Shown here: piece after piece, positions 40,732-50,013 of the stretch | Position numbering within the stretch: position 1 is the stretch's first letter | Layout: every line of letters starts with the position of its first letter | From: Sphingobacterium micropteri | GTDB taxonomy: Bacteria > Bacteroidota > Bacteroidia > Sphingobacteriales > Sphingobacteriaceae | Length of the DNA: 64,000 nt | Direction: 5' to 3' | Assembly: GCF_014692515.1 (NCBI RefSeq) | Contig: NZ_JACOIK010000001.1 | Span: 434,001-498,000, forward strand | Notes under the pieces: model-generated | Databases searched by the model: none | Told to the model about the DNA's origin: nothing | What the model saw: the letters and a program-made list of their open reading frames with translations, nothing else | Translations under genes and position numbers: made by a program

Positions 40732-42246
40732 TTAATAACCATCTCGAATAAAAGTTACGCCAGCTTTTTTCATAGCTCTAAAATTATCAGCGAATTCTGT
40801 CCAAGGAAGACATTCGTAAATAAATAACCAATATCTATCAAAATCCACACTTTTTAACGCTTTAGCGCAGTCTTTGTAATCTTTTAAATATCCTTTTTTC
40901 TTGCTCCTCTTATCGTATTGATAACTAATTAACATAAATATACAGTCGGTTGAATTAATGGCTGTATCTTTCAAATTGTCGATATTTAGCTCAAAACCAT
41001 ATTTCATAGCCCAAAAAACAGAATAAGAGCAGGCATCATAAAGTCTTTTGGAAATACCAAGGTCAAATAAATCTTCCGCAATTTCTTTAATAACCCACTT
41101 AGGTGTTGAATGTGGTTCAAATACTTTTTCTTCGAATATATTTGCTAGATACGGGTATAATAATACCAAATAATGTAGCTGTTTGAAATAATACCGTTTT
41201 GCGTTTGCTCCAAGATATTTATTTGATAGTGTTTTTATTGCGTAATTTAGGATAGCAGCATCGTAGTTGTTTTCAAGCATTAGCTCCAAAGTAAAATCAA
41301 AAAATCCTTTTAATTCTTTTACCCTTAAGCCAATTTTCCCTTCAATGTCATATGTATTGGTGAAGTAGAAATGATTTAGTTTTGTTACCCAATTTCTTAC
41401 ATTTGCCTTAGGAAGGGACGATATTTTTGATTTTTTGTGGTTTATAGATAGTTCGTATTTAGCCAGTTCATCGGAGAGATTTACCAAAAACCTTTCAGCT
41501 TGCTCATGGGTTTCTGCATAACATTGATAATCGTCGATATTTCTTACGTATTTGAATCCCTTTTTACTCAATTCATAGTCAACAGCGACTAAAATCACTT
41601 CTGCGATTAGATTAGATGAATGAGGTCCGATCAATAATCCGTTAGTCTCTCCATACCTTAAGTTGGTAGTGTGGTGATCTATTTTATTAAACCATTCAGT
41701 TTTGTCGGTTTTTTTTGCTTTGGATAGTGTTTTGCCAACTAGCGACCAGCAGATGGAATGCGAATAAATACTCGGAAAACAATTGGATATATCTGCTTCG
41801 ACGATATACCTACTTTTTACCATAATATCTTGCTCTGGTTCCTCATCTTTCTGATAATTTTTATAGTTCATCTCAAAAAGGGGTAGTTTATTATACAGTT
41901 TTCTGATATGTATTCGGCTAACTTTATATTTGTCATCAACAGTCTTTTTTCTAAAATGTTCTTGGAGGAGAGACCAGTTCTCGGATAATATGTAACATTG
42001 ATTGGCGTAAGCGAATGGCTCTGGTATGGCCATCAATCTAGGAACATTAATGTTCCTCATGCTTGAATATCGGATGTAATCTTTTGCTTTGAGCTTTAGA
42101 GGCAAGGATAGCGTTTTAGTGTAGGTCAAAAATCTTGCACTAGTTAAAAAACGCGGAATTTTCTCTGCAAACAGTCCATATCCTACTAACCCATCGTATA
42201 ATTCATCTGCTGATATCTCGTCGCTGTAATCTGTGTACTTATTCAA
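40732..42246 (-). CDS. Reverse transcriptase of the Abi/UG (defence-associated) type
   Basis: 504 residues. RT palm motifs: YIVEADISNCFPSIYSHS (motif A, Asp152), NGLLIGPHSSNLIAEVILVA (motif B, about 203-221) and YVRNIDDYQCYAE (motif C, Asp238-Asp239). The usual Tyr of YxDD is Asn here, and Gly-Pro replaces the common PxG ending of motif B. The N-terminal 140 residues are longer than in retrons; the C-terminal 230 are helical, as in AbiA/AbiK and other unknown-group RTs used in phage defence. No maturase/endonuclease domain, no retron msr-msd and no DGR template repeat were seen. 20 bp after herA, so co-transcribed. Confidence 0.85.
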   Translation of the reverse strand: MNKYTDYSDEISADELYDGLVGYGLFAEKIPRFLTSARFLTYTKTLSLPLKLKAKDYIRYSSMRNINVPRLMAIPEPFAYANQCYILSENWSLLQEHFRKKTVDDKYKVSRIHIRKLYNKLPLFEMNYKNYQKDEEPEQDIMVKSRYIVEADISNCFPSIYSHSICWSLVGKTLSKAKKTDKTEWFNKIDHHTTNLRYGETNGLLIGPHSSNLIAEVILVAVDYELSKKGFKYVRNIDDYQCYAETHEQAERFLVNLSDELAKYELSINHKKSKISSLPKANVRNWVTKLNHFYFTNTYDIEGKIGLRVKELKGFFDFTLELMLENNYDAAILNYAIKTLSNKYLGANAKRYYFKQLHYLVLLYPYLANIFEEKVFEPHSTPKWVIKEIAEDLFDLGISKRLYDACSYSVFWAMKYGFELNIDNLKDTAINSTDCIFMLISYQYDKRSKKKGYLKDYKDCAKALKSVDFDRYWLFIYECLPWTEFADNFRAMKKAGVTFIRDGY

Positions 42247-42266
42247 ATCTCTAATTATTGTTATGT

Positions 42267-44006
42267 TTATATTTTTGATTGATTTCGTAAGCCAATCACA
42301 GCATTTTTAATGCTTTCCTTTCCTTCATTTTTTGACCATTCTTGCCAAAAGTTTACTGTAGCACTTTGAGGTTTTATTTTAGGTTCTGAAATATTAATTC
42401 TGGTCGGAAGGAGTGAGGCATCTCCAACAATTAAAGCCTCTCCAATATCTAGAATTGGCAATGAGTCTGTTAAACCCGCGAGGTTATCCGGTAGTAGTTT
42501 TTTTATTACTGCTTGGTCATCAGCATTTGATAGACGTAAAGAAATGAAATTATTGCATTGACTTAATACAGTTCTATTTACTTCAGATGGTCTTTGGCTA
42601 ATGACAGTCAAGTTCACACCATATTTTCTTCCTTCTTTAGCAATTCTTTCAAAATTTTTTAACCCCAATTCCGATGCTGAATCTTGATTTGTTCTTTCTG
42701 GGATGTATAAATGTGCTTCATCACAGAATAAAGCAATTGGATGCCTGTTCTTTTGATTTGTCCATTGTTGGACAGAAAATATAAGTCTAGATATTAATCC
42801 AATAACCAACGGAAGTACATCAGATGGTACTTCGGAAAAGTCAATTATTTTAACCCCCGATTTTTTTTCATGACAACCGGAACCATGCATTAAACACTCA
42901 CAAAAGCTATAAAGCCAATCTATTGTGTTTTCTTCTGTTGATACCTGAAATAAAAAGCCAAGCCTTTTATCTTGGGATTTGGCTTCCAACCTTTGTATAA
43001 ATCTAGTTAATTTGCCAAAATATGGACCTTGTTTATCTCCTCTAGAGCCGGCAACCATTTCGTTATCAAGATATGTTATTTTTTTTATTACATCATTAAT
43101 TTCGTAAGGTATAGGGCTATCGATGGTGATGTTATGTTTAAATATAGTATCTCCTATTTGATCTAGAAAAGATTGTTTTTCTTCAAACACTGTTTTAGAG
43201 AAAATCATTGCTTGATTTGGTGCATTACTATCGCTCCGGTCCAAAAGCATCGCTAACATTTCTTCATATGTTAAAAGCCAATAAGGAATCATTAAGATAC
43301 CTTCCGAAAGCTTATTTGCCCGTCCCAAATCTGACGGATTTGCTATTTTAAGCCTTTGTATTCCCTGAATGTCGAAGTCTTCTGAGCTGTACTCACCATG
43401 GATGTCAAATAGTAAAGTATTGGCCATTGGTAAAGTTGCTATCTGTTCGATAAGTTTTGCAACACACCAAGACTTTCCTGACCCAGTACTTCCCACAATA
43501 ACAGCATGTCTTTGAAACAATTTATCTCCATCTAAGAATGCTTCTGCTTCTTCATCAATGGAATACTTACCAATCGATAAAGGGGTTTTAATTTCAGAAC
43601 TTGATGTAATGGCTTTCATGAAATTAGTGATATTTTCACCGATAATTTGGTAACATTTGGCGTCAATTTCAGGAACAGAATCTAGAGTCCTTTTAAATAC
43701 ATTGTTCTTGCTTCCGACTTTATCAAAAAACGTACCGATCAAGTTTACTTTTACAATATTTTCGGTAAGTAGTGCAATATTTAAGCCATCTTCTGAGGAA
43801 ACCTCTTCGTCAGAAATTTTTCTGGTAATCTTGTTTATAATACCAATTAAAAGCTGTCCTGCTTTTGAGCTTTCAACTGCTAGTAAGTGATTTACTTGAA
43901 GTTTACGCAAATTTTCAATTTCACTTACTTTTACAATAATTGTCGATGTATCAACACTAAAAACAGTACCGATATTCGTGTTGTCTTCAAATGCAAATAT
44001 GCTCAT
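42267..44006 (-). CDS. herA: HerA-type ATPase/helicase (DUF87)
   Basis: 579 residues. HAS-barrel N-terminus (about 8-110, IGTVFSVDTSTIIVKV), then AVIVGSTGSGKSWCVAKLIE (Walker A 172-179), TLLFDIHGEYSSEDF, HPIALFCDEAHLYIPE (Walker B, Asp429-Glu430) and FISLRLSNADDQAVIKKLLP (sensor/arginine region), ending in the HerA C-terminal tail (ISEPKIKPQ). HerA forms hexamers; with a SIR2 partner it makes the SIR2-HerA (Nezha) NADase/nuclease complex. Its start lies 2 bp after the SIR2 stop, matching that system's gene order. Confidence 0.93.
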   Translation of the reverse strand: MSIFAFEDNTNIGTVFSVDTSTIIVKVSEIENLRKLQVNHLLAVESSKAGQLLIGIINKITRKISDEEVSSEDGLNIALLTENIVKVNLIGTFFDKVGSKNNVFKRTLDSVPEIDAKCYQIIGENITNFMKAITSSSEIKTPLSIGKYSIDEEAEAFLDGDKLFQRHAVIVGSTGSGKSWCVAKLIEQIATLPMANTLLFDIHGEYSSEDFDIQGIQRLKIANPSDLGRANKLSEGILMIPYWLLTYEEMLAMLLDRSDSNAPNQAMIFSKTVFEEKQSFLDQIGDTIFKHNITIDSPIPYEINDVIKKITYLDNEMVAGSRGDKQGPYFGKLTRFIQRLEAKSQDKRLGFLFQVSTEENTIDWLYSFCECLMHGSGCHEKKSGVKIIDFSEVPSDVLPLVIGLISRLIFSVQQWTNQKNRHPIALFCDEAHLYIPERTNQDSASELGLKNFERIAKEGRKYGVNLTVISQRPSEVNRTVLSQCNNFISLRLSNADDQAVIKKLLPDNLAGLTDSLPILDIGEALIVGDASLLPTRINISEPKIKPQSATVNFWQEWSKNEGKESIKNAVIGLRNQSKI

Positions 44007-44008
44007 CC

Positions 44009-45061
44009 TTATTTAATTACGTAATTAATAAACTCGTCAAAAGACCAAATGTTAGAATCCTCTATTATAGGTTTGGCTAATTTTGAACAATAAATTCTTG
44101 TTTGATTTTCGGCTACTTTTTCAAGTAAAAAATAGTTTTTGCAATTGTTATCTATAATAGATTGTTTTGTTCTTTCTGTTAGTGTTCTCGCTAAAACGAT
44201 AATTGGTTTTTCGTTTTTAATTTGGTCTATCAATTTTGGCTGAAAATGACTGTCATTGAATCCATAACCTACACAAAAAAAGCTTTTTGAGGATTCTATC
44301 GTCGCGTCTGCTTTCGAAAAAATCGTTCTATAAGGCTCCATATGTGTTTCTTCAAATTTAGATACACCTGGGGTAACGATTGAAGGAACATAATGAGTAG
44401 GAATTGTTCTGCGTAGAGGTAGTTGGTATTTAATATCCTCTGCTGATTTGAACCAATCTAGTGAGCCATGGATTTTTAGTATTTCTACTATTCCACTATA
44501 GCCGTGCAGGTTAGCTGGCAAAATTTTGGAAAGGTTCGTGGAGGATTTGCCAAGGTAATTTTGAGAGAATGTATTATTTATATAGGCATTTATTTCGCTT
44601 GCCGCATACTCAGCAATTCTATCATAATTAGTTGTGATCACAGATACCTTGTGGTCAGAAGTTTTTATTAAATAAGATAATAGAGCCTTTAGAGGTAGTT
44701 TGTATTCTGTTGTTAGTATTTTGTCATACGCCTCTAGGTCTGCGTTATTAATGCATTCCCAAGTCTTTGCGACGATTAAATCAACAACGTTTTTGGTAAC
44801 TTTTACCTCTAATAAGCTTTTTTCCAAATCTCCAGTATTATCAAATTTGTTTACAAATTCCTTGAAAGCACAATCGTCAATTTCATTGGTAAATTTACAA
44901 TTGCTTTTAATGTATGTGCCTAGATCGAACATCCCTGGTATTTTGTAAGGTACTGATGCTCCACTACCTAAGATTATGGTTGGGACATTATTTATCCACT
45001 TCTGGAGCAGTTTAAGTAATTCTTCAGACATTTTAGATTGCTTTGTAAAAATGATATTCAA
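44009..45061 (-). CDS. SIR2-domain NADase, partner of HerA
   Basis: 350 residues. SIR2-like core: VPTIILGSGASVPYKIPGMF (GSGAS, 32-36), VSVITTNYDRIAEY (TTNYD, 143-147), EILKIHGSLDWFK (His198), SFFCVGYGFNDSHF (265-270). This is the defence-type SIR2 that hydrolyses NAD+ on phage attack rather than deacetylating. An internal Met 10 codons in (MSEELLKLLQ) may be the real start. First gene of the unit SIR2-HerA-RT-KAP-PIN; the 206-bp spacer before it should contain the promoter. Confidence 0.92.
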   Translation of the reverse strand: MNIIFTKQSKMSEELLKLLQKWINNVPTIILGSGASVPYKIPGMFDLGTYIKSNCKFTNEIDDCAFKEFVNKFDNTGDLEKSLLEVKVTKNVVDLIVAKTWECINNADLEAYDKILTTEYKLPLKALLSYLIKTSDHKVSVITTNYDRIAEYAASEINAYINNTFSQNYLGKSSTNLSKILPANLHGYSGIVEILKIHGSLDWFKSAEDIKYQLPLRRTIPTHYVPSIVTPGVSKFEETHMEPYRTIFSKADATIESSKSFFCVGYGFNDSHFQPKLIDQIKNEKPIIVLARTLTERTKQSIIDNNCKNYFLLEKVAENQTRIYCSKLAKPIIEDSNIWSFDEFINYVIK

Positions 45062-45267
45062 TACTTATTGATGTTTTTTCTGTTATCCGTAAATTGTGCT
45101 ATTCGTAAACGAGAATTCGTGAATCCGTTATTATTAGATTAGGTCAAGAATCTTTTGGTGAGGTCAGAATATTGTTGACGCCTTAATTTTTTTCTTTACC
45201 AATATCTCTACTTAATGATTTGGTAAAAATTCTTGACTAATAAATGTGTCCCATTTCAAGCAATCAC

Positions 45268-47838
45268 TTATACAAATAGAATTTCAACTTCTTTATATAC
45301 AGATGGTCCAAAAGTTCTACTTAATGATGGTATGTCTTTTGTTCTAGAATTTATCTCGTTTGATAGAAGTGCCATATTTTTCCAACCTATTTTTTTCCCT
45401 TTGTCATCTGTTATGTCTTTACCGTCAACTAACTCTTGCAGTTTATTTTGCAATTCTCTACTAATTCCCACAGATTTTTTATGATAAAGAAAATCTTTCC
45501 CAGTAAGTTTTGATAGATCTAGTTTGGTAGGAGCACTGTACTTATTTACAGATACCTGATATACATCTGTTTTGTCCTCCAAGTGATCTGACCAGTTGTC
45601 ATAGGTAAAGTCCTGATTATCAGTGGTAAATATTTCTGAAAAATCTCTCGAGTAGGATATTATTAGATCCTTCTTCGCTCTGGTCATTGCTACGTATAAT
45701 TTTGATATATCCCTATAGCTTTCCTCTTTTGGTAGGTCTGGATTCGGAAATACCTGCTTGGTGCAATTAATAATGATCATCCGGTCAAATTCAAAGCCTT
45801 TGGTTTGCTCTAAATCACTAATAAAAATGTTTGATTCAGATAAATCTCTTTCCCCATCCAAGACTACCAAATCTGAATTTTTAAACATGGATGATATCTC
45901 GAAAATCGTATAGCCACACAGTGCAATACATGCTTTCTCTTTTTTTTCTCTATCCAATACCATTTTGAGATATTGAATTGAACTGTTAACCTCATGTTGA
46001 ATTGAAAGCCCTTTGCGTAAAAATGGTTTAGGAGAGGAAAAGTTTGCATATTCGGGATTTAAGATTTCCATTTCGTCATTTTTAAGCTGTTCAATATTGA
46101 CATTGTTTTTAAACAGATTGTATGCGGCTTCCAGTATCTCTCTGCTATTACGATAGTTCTTTAATATTTTTACAAATCCTTCGGGTAATATATTTATTCC
46201 AGCTGATCTAATTTTGTGATGTTTATTGTATACCTGTTGAGCTGTATCCCCACACACAAAAATATCATTAACTGCTTCAGAGGCTAGTCTGCGAATTACT
46301 TTTAGTTCCAGAGTACCAAAATCTTGAATTTCATCCACAAGGACAGAACGATATATAGGTTTGATCTGCTCAAGATAATTTACTAATGCACTCGTAAAGC
46401 CTAAATGATCAATTGCACCTACATCTTCCATTTTTCTTTCCCACCCTTCTAATCCTTTAAGAATTAATTTTCTATCATCTTCTTGTAGAGGGATATATCT
46501 CCCTCCTCGTTCAATTTTTAAGTAATCAACTCGCGAAGAACTTTGCAGAGCACTTCTAATCCAATCGAATTCTTGTTTTATATAATCTTCGGGGTAAATA
46601 CCTCTAGAAAGAAGAGTCTGATGTATTGGAAAAATTACCTCTGCGTCGGAATTATTGGCTTCGCATCTATAGTATTCTTGCCATATTTCATCAATCGATT
46701 CATTAGTTTTATAAGTCGTAAGGTTGTAAGTCTTTTGGAAAAGTGGGTTTTTGTCATCAAATTGCTCCAGCAAGTCTCGGCTTAACTCCCAAAATGATGA
46801 TATTTTTATGTGATCGAAAACTTGAAGTGAATTTGACTGTTCGAGCAGATGGTATACTAAGCCCCTAATTAAATTTGCTAACGACTTGTTCAGAGTTAGG
46901 ATTAAGACTTTCTCGCCAGGATATTGTTTTGCTAGTCTTATTGCTCTGTGGATGAGAACGCAGGTTTTTCCTGAGCCACTAACACCTAGTAGTCTTGCTG
47001 GACCATTATAATTTGTTTCGACGACTTTCTTTTGTTCCGGATGAAGAAAAACCATCCATTCGTACCAGTCGGTTTTGCTTAAAATTATTTCAAATATATC
47101 GGGATCAATATCAGAAAGTTTCAGGTATTGATCATTAGATGTTATTTCACTTATTTCACCATTAGAAGCGACGTCAATAAGCTTAATTTCCTCTTTAAAT
47201 TCAAGCAGTCTATTTTTTGCCGCATCTAAATCTCCTTTCAATAGGCTAGAAAAAACGTCAAAGTATAAGGTTTGCTTTCTGTCGTCGGGAATTGCTAAAC
47301 AGGCGTCTAAGAGTTCGTCGTGACTAACTGTTGAATCAAACTTTTGGAATGGAGCGACATATTTGTATAAAACAGAATCGGTTAATATTGAAAGATAGTT
47401 TTCTTTTAATCTCTCTATTAGAATTCCTTCTGAATAATCAGATTCTTCCGTCAATCTTTTGGATACGTCATGAATATCTTCCGATATCATTACATCAACC
47501 ATTGTTTTTGTACTACTATTTACGGCTATATTAAGTCCTTTATTAGATTCTAGCCATTTATCACACTCATCATGTGTACCTACAAACTTTAAAGTACAGA
47601 TGCTTTTTTCTTGTATTGTAATCAATCTTACAAATCCCGATAGATCATACTTAATGCAATTTTTAATTCTAGTCTCACCGTGTTTTGTTATTGATATACC
47701 ACTAAATGGATTAGTCTGTTTAAGGCTAATATCACCTATAATCTGCTTAACTTTTTCAGCGGCCTTTTGATAGATTCCTCCTCGTTTTCGTAACTCGACG
47801 ACCTGTTTAGTTATAGATTTATCGACAAAATAGTCCAT
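45268..47838 (-). CDS. SF1 (UvrD/Rep-like) helicase with N-terminal RelE/ParE-like domain
   Basis: 856 residues. The N-terminal ~110 (KAAEKVKQIIGDISLKQTNP, HGETRIKNCIKYDLSGFVRL, CTLKFVGTHDECDKWLESNK) has the small basic toxin-like RelE/ParE pattern (GExRI...YxL...R). Helicase part: ARLLGVSGSGKTCVLIHRAI (Walker A 285-292), VLILTLNKSLANLI (Ia), YRSVLVDEIQDFGTLEL (Walker B), DIFVCGDTAQQVYNKHHKI (III), LKNYRNSREI (IV), LEQTKGFEFDRMIIINC (V), LYVAMTRAKKDLIISYS (VI). No nuclease domain. It is 206 bp upstream of the SIR2 gene on the same strand and may be a separate defence gene or the unit's first member. Confidence 0.85.
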   Translation of the reverse strand: MDYFVDKSITKQVVELRKRGGIYQKAAEKVKQIIGDISLKQTNPFSGISITKHGETRIKNCIKYDLSGFVRLITIQEKSICTLKFVGTHDECDKWLESNKGLNIAVNSSTKTMVDVMISEDIHDVSKRLTEESDYSEGILIERLKENYLSILTDSVLYKYVAPFQKFDSTVSHDELLDACLAIPDDRKQTLYFDVFSSLLKGDLDAAKNRLLEFKEEIKLIDVASNGEISEITSNDQYLKLSDIDPDIFEIILSKTDWYEWMVFLHPEQKKVVETNYNGPARLLGVSGSGKTCVLIHRAIRLAKQYPGEKVLILTLNKSLANLIRGLVYHLLEQSNSLQVFDHIKISSFWELSRDLLEQFDDKNPLFQKTYNLTTYKTNESIDEIWQEYYRCEANNSDAEVIFPIHQTLLSRGIYPEDYIKQEFDWIRSALQSSSRVDYLKIERGGRYIPLQEDDRKLILKGLEGWERKMEDVGAIDHLGFTSALVNYLEQIKPIYRSVLVDEIQDFGTLELKVIRRLASEAVNDIFVCGDTAQQVYNKHHKIRSAGINILPEGFVKILKNYRNSREILEAAYNLFKNNVNIEQLKNDEMEILNPEYANFSSPKPFLRKGLSIQHEVNSSIQYLKMVLDREKKEKACIALCGYTIFEISSMFKNSDLVVLDGERDLSESNIFISDLEQTKGFEFDRMIIINCTKQVFPNPDLPKEESYRDISKLYVAMTRAKKDLIISYSRDFSEIFTTDNQDFTYDNWSDHLEDKTDVYQVSVNKYSAPTKLDLSKLTGKDFLYHKKSVGISRELQNKLQELVDGKDITDDKGKKIGWKNMALLSNEINSRTKDIPSLSRTFGPSVYKEVEILFV

Positions 47839-48133
47839 GTTCTTTAAGGTTAATTTGCTTAATTTTAATATTATTGTTAACTCTCGGTTCTATTTAAAAG
47901 AGCAGATTTGTATTCAAATTATAACTTATTTGTTTTCATTATATACCCATTTGATTTTGCAGGGCTATCGTAAAATCCTATACCTTATGTTTTAGTTCAA
48001 GATTAAGAACCGTTTCATGCCAAAAAAACTTTCCTTTATCGGCTTTTTTTCTAGAGTCCTTAATGGTGATATATACCAAATCTATAACACCTTCCTCAAC
48101 CCTCCCTACTGTCTTACGTAAAAGCTTCAGTTT
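47839..48133. other. Gene-free spacer
   Basis: AT-rich, no convincing open frame, repeat or terminator. The minus-strand promoter of the helicase should lie at its left end. Confidence 0.5.
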
Positions 48134-48427
48134 TTACAAAACATACTCGATCTCGGAGGACATGCCTTTTGAAGGGGGCGGAGGCGTAGGAACATAGTTT
48201 TTTACAATCGGCTGCTGAAAATATGCACGATTGTATTTATAATCGAAGCTTTCCTTACTCACGGTCAGGAAAATGATAAAGTCGATAAATGCTATAAAAG
48301 CTGGAATAAACGTCCAGCAAAACAGAAGACATAAGAAAACTACGCCGGTCTGTCCAAGGTAAAACCTATGTACACCTAATCCGCCAAGGAAAAATGCCAA
48401 TAGTGCTGCGGTTGTTTTATCTTTCAT
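48134..48427 (-). CDS. TM2 domain-containing membrane protein
   Basis: 97 residues. TM2 pattern: KTTAALLAFFLGGLGVHRFY (GGLGVHRFYLG, about 16-26), GVVFLCLLFCWTFIPAFIAF then IDFIIFLTVSKESFDYKYN, two membrane helices. The tail is Pro-rich (VPTPPPPSKG). Small inner-membrane protein of unknown role; commonly found alone. Confidence 0.88.
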   Translation of the reverse strand: MKDKTTAALLAFFLGGLGVHRFYLGQTGVVFLCLLFCWTFIPAFIAFIDFIIFLTVSKESFDYKYNRAYFQQPIVKNYVPTPPPPSKGMSSEIEYVL

Positions 48428-48581
48428 ATATTGTTAGTTATTTTTTTTCTATTTCCGTCAAACATAGATAATGCTTACAAAATTTCCTTCCGGTTTCCCA
48501 TAAAAGCGGCGTAGTATTCTGGGTTAGTAGTTTTGCTTGGCTCATAAGATTAATTTGTTGGTTAATAATTATTTTATCTTA

Positions 48582-48602
48582 GGTGTCGCATTTTGCGACA
48601 CC
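48582..48602. terminator. Stem-loop after the hypothetical gene (9-bp stem)
   Basis: GGTGTCGCA (48582-48590), TTT loop, TGCGACACC (48594-48602), extended by CTTA/TAAG ends. It begins 6 bp past the stop of the minus-strand gene. No long T-run. Confidence 0.55.
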
Positions 48603-48608
48603 CTAAGT

Positions 48609-49061
48609 TTATTCTTTATATAGCTGTTCAAAAGCAATTTTTATGTTTTTACTTCTTGAAACGGCTATTGCATATACTTCCCATGCCAAGAAATCCGAGA
48701 TCTCACGATTTAGAATTCGGCTCAGTCGTATATCTTCTATTTTTGCACCTTGGGCTACATCTTGCTGTAAAACTACAAATTGCTTTATGAAGGCCTTGTA
48801 ATTATTGTCTATCTCGGTAGCTTCTACATCATCTTTTGATTTCTTTTTTTTGAAGTATTCTTCAAATGCAGTAGCTGTATCATTTTCGAAATTTTGCGAT
48901 ATCGCAGTCACTATATGATAAAAATCCAAACCTCGGATGGTTGTTATATCCTTACTAAGTGTTGAATCAAGTTTATCTAGAACTTTCTTCGGTAAATTAG
49001 CTGCCGATATTTTTTCTTTATAATTTACATCTATTTGTTTAATAAACCTCTCAAATTTCAT
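48609..49061 (-). CDS. Hypothetical helical protein
   Basis: 150 residues, all-helical by pattern: MKFERFIKQIDVNYKEKISA, LDKLDSTLSKDITTIRGLDF, ENDTATAFEEYFKKKKSKDD, LQQDVAQGAKIEDIRLSRIL, and a Trp-containing tail AWEVYAIAVSRSKNIKIAFE. Not recognised. Followed by a stem-loop; 70 bp upstream begins a long non-coding tract. Confidence 0.6.
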   Translation of the reverse strand: MKFERFIKQIDVNYKEKISAANLPKKVLDKLDSTLSKDITTIRGLDFYHIVTAISQNFENDTATAFEEYFKKKKSKDDVEATEIDNNYKAFIKQFVVLQQDVAQGAKIEDIRLSRILNREISDFLAWEVYAIAVSRSKNIKIAFEQLYKE

Positions 49062-49252
49062 TATAAATAACTGAATTACAATTTTTTGAAATAAAAAGTA
49101 TATTATAGTTTCGTTTTTTATATAACTATCTGTATATTTGTATAGTTGAATAAGATGACGACTTAATTGACATACTCATAAAAGTGTGTCATAAACGATG
49201 TCTCTCTCGTCCGAAAAACCGCCAGTTTATCCAGCGAGAAGACCGTGGGTTC

Positions 49253-49297
49253 GCCATTCTATTGAATATTTATAACTTTGTATTATTCAATAGGGCG
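49253..49297. other. Hairpin in possible structured RNA region
   Basis: CTATTGAATA (49259-49268) pairs with TATTCAATAG (49284-49293), and CGCC/GGCG extends the stem after a 3-nt bulge. Further on, CGTCC GAAA GGACG at 49655-49668 makes a stem with a GNRA tetraloop. The tract 49140-49760 might encode an RNA, but no family is recognised. Confidence 0.35.
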
Positions 49298-49465
49298 GAC
49301 TTCACGTTAGTCTTTCGGTGGAAAATTCTAATCCTCGTGTAGGAATAGAAGAGGTTCCTGGCGGTACCATCGGTCGGAAGCAGTGTAGTTCGCTCTATTA
49401 TTTCGTTAATAGACGTTCCTCCAAGTTTCACGAGTAGAACATCGTTCATCATAAACCAAAATATT

Positions 49466-49579
49466 ATGAAACGAACGATTTTAAACTACTACACTAAAGC
49501 CCAAAACCACTTCAAAGAGGTGCAGCTTCACCGTTCCCGTAAACAACAAACAAAGAACATCATTCGCGCCCCCGAATAA
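49466..49579 (+). CDS. Possible 37-residue peptide
   Basis: MKRTILNYYTKAQNHFKEVQ then LHRSRKQQTKNIIRAPE, very basic, ATG preceded by AT-rich DNA. Nothing recognised; may be chance within the possible RNA region. Confidence 0.2.
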   Translation: MKRTILNYYTKAQNHFKEVQLHRSRKQQTKNIIRAPE

Positions 49580-50013
49580 AAAGCCATTGCAGTTAGCAAA
49601 AGGTGAAGGGGCAAGGCACGCCTGCAAACGCAAATGAGGCCTACTTCGCCCATTCGTCCGAAAGGACGGATTCCACCCTATGTTTTCTGCTTTACCGACC
49701 TCTGATAAATATGCACAATCGATTGCATGGTTTATTCGGTCAGTAATGGCATTTTAATTAGTCGCACAATAAAAATAGCGTTTACTTTCCAAACCTGCAA
49801 AATGATTTTAATCATATTTCTCCTTTTTCGGAAGGTGAGGAGGTCGGTTTTATTGATTATCAAGTTAGTATTAATCATAAAACCGATTAAAACATGCAGC
49901 AATTTTATGCTAATGGGCGCGCCATGCCTAGAAAAATGGACTGGAAGGAGGAGCGATCTTTAATAGCACCTTCGGCGACTGGAGGAACATTTCCTGCCGA
50001 TACACCCCTAATT

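Noticed and set aside
40732..42246. Retron, group II intron or diversity-generating RT
   Set aside because: No msr-msd-like RNA, maturase or HNH domain, and no template/variable repeat pair were found near the gene.
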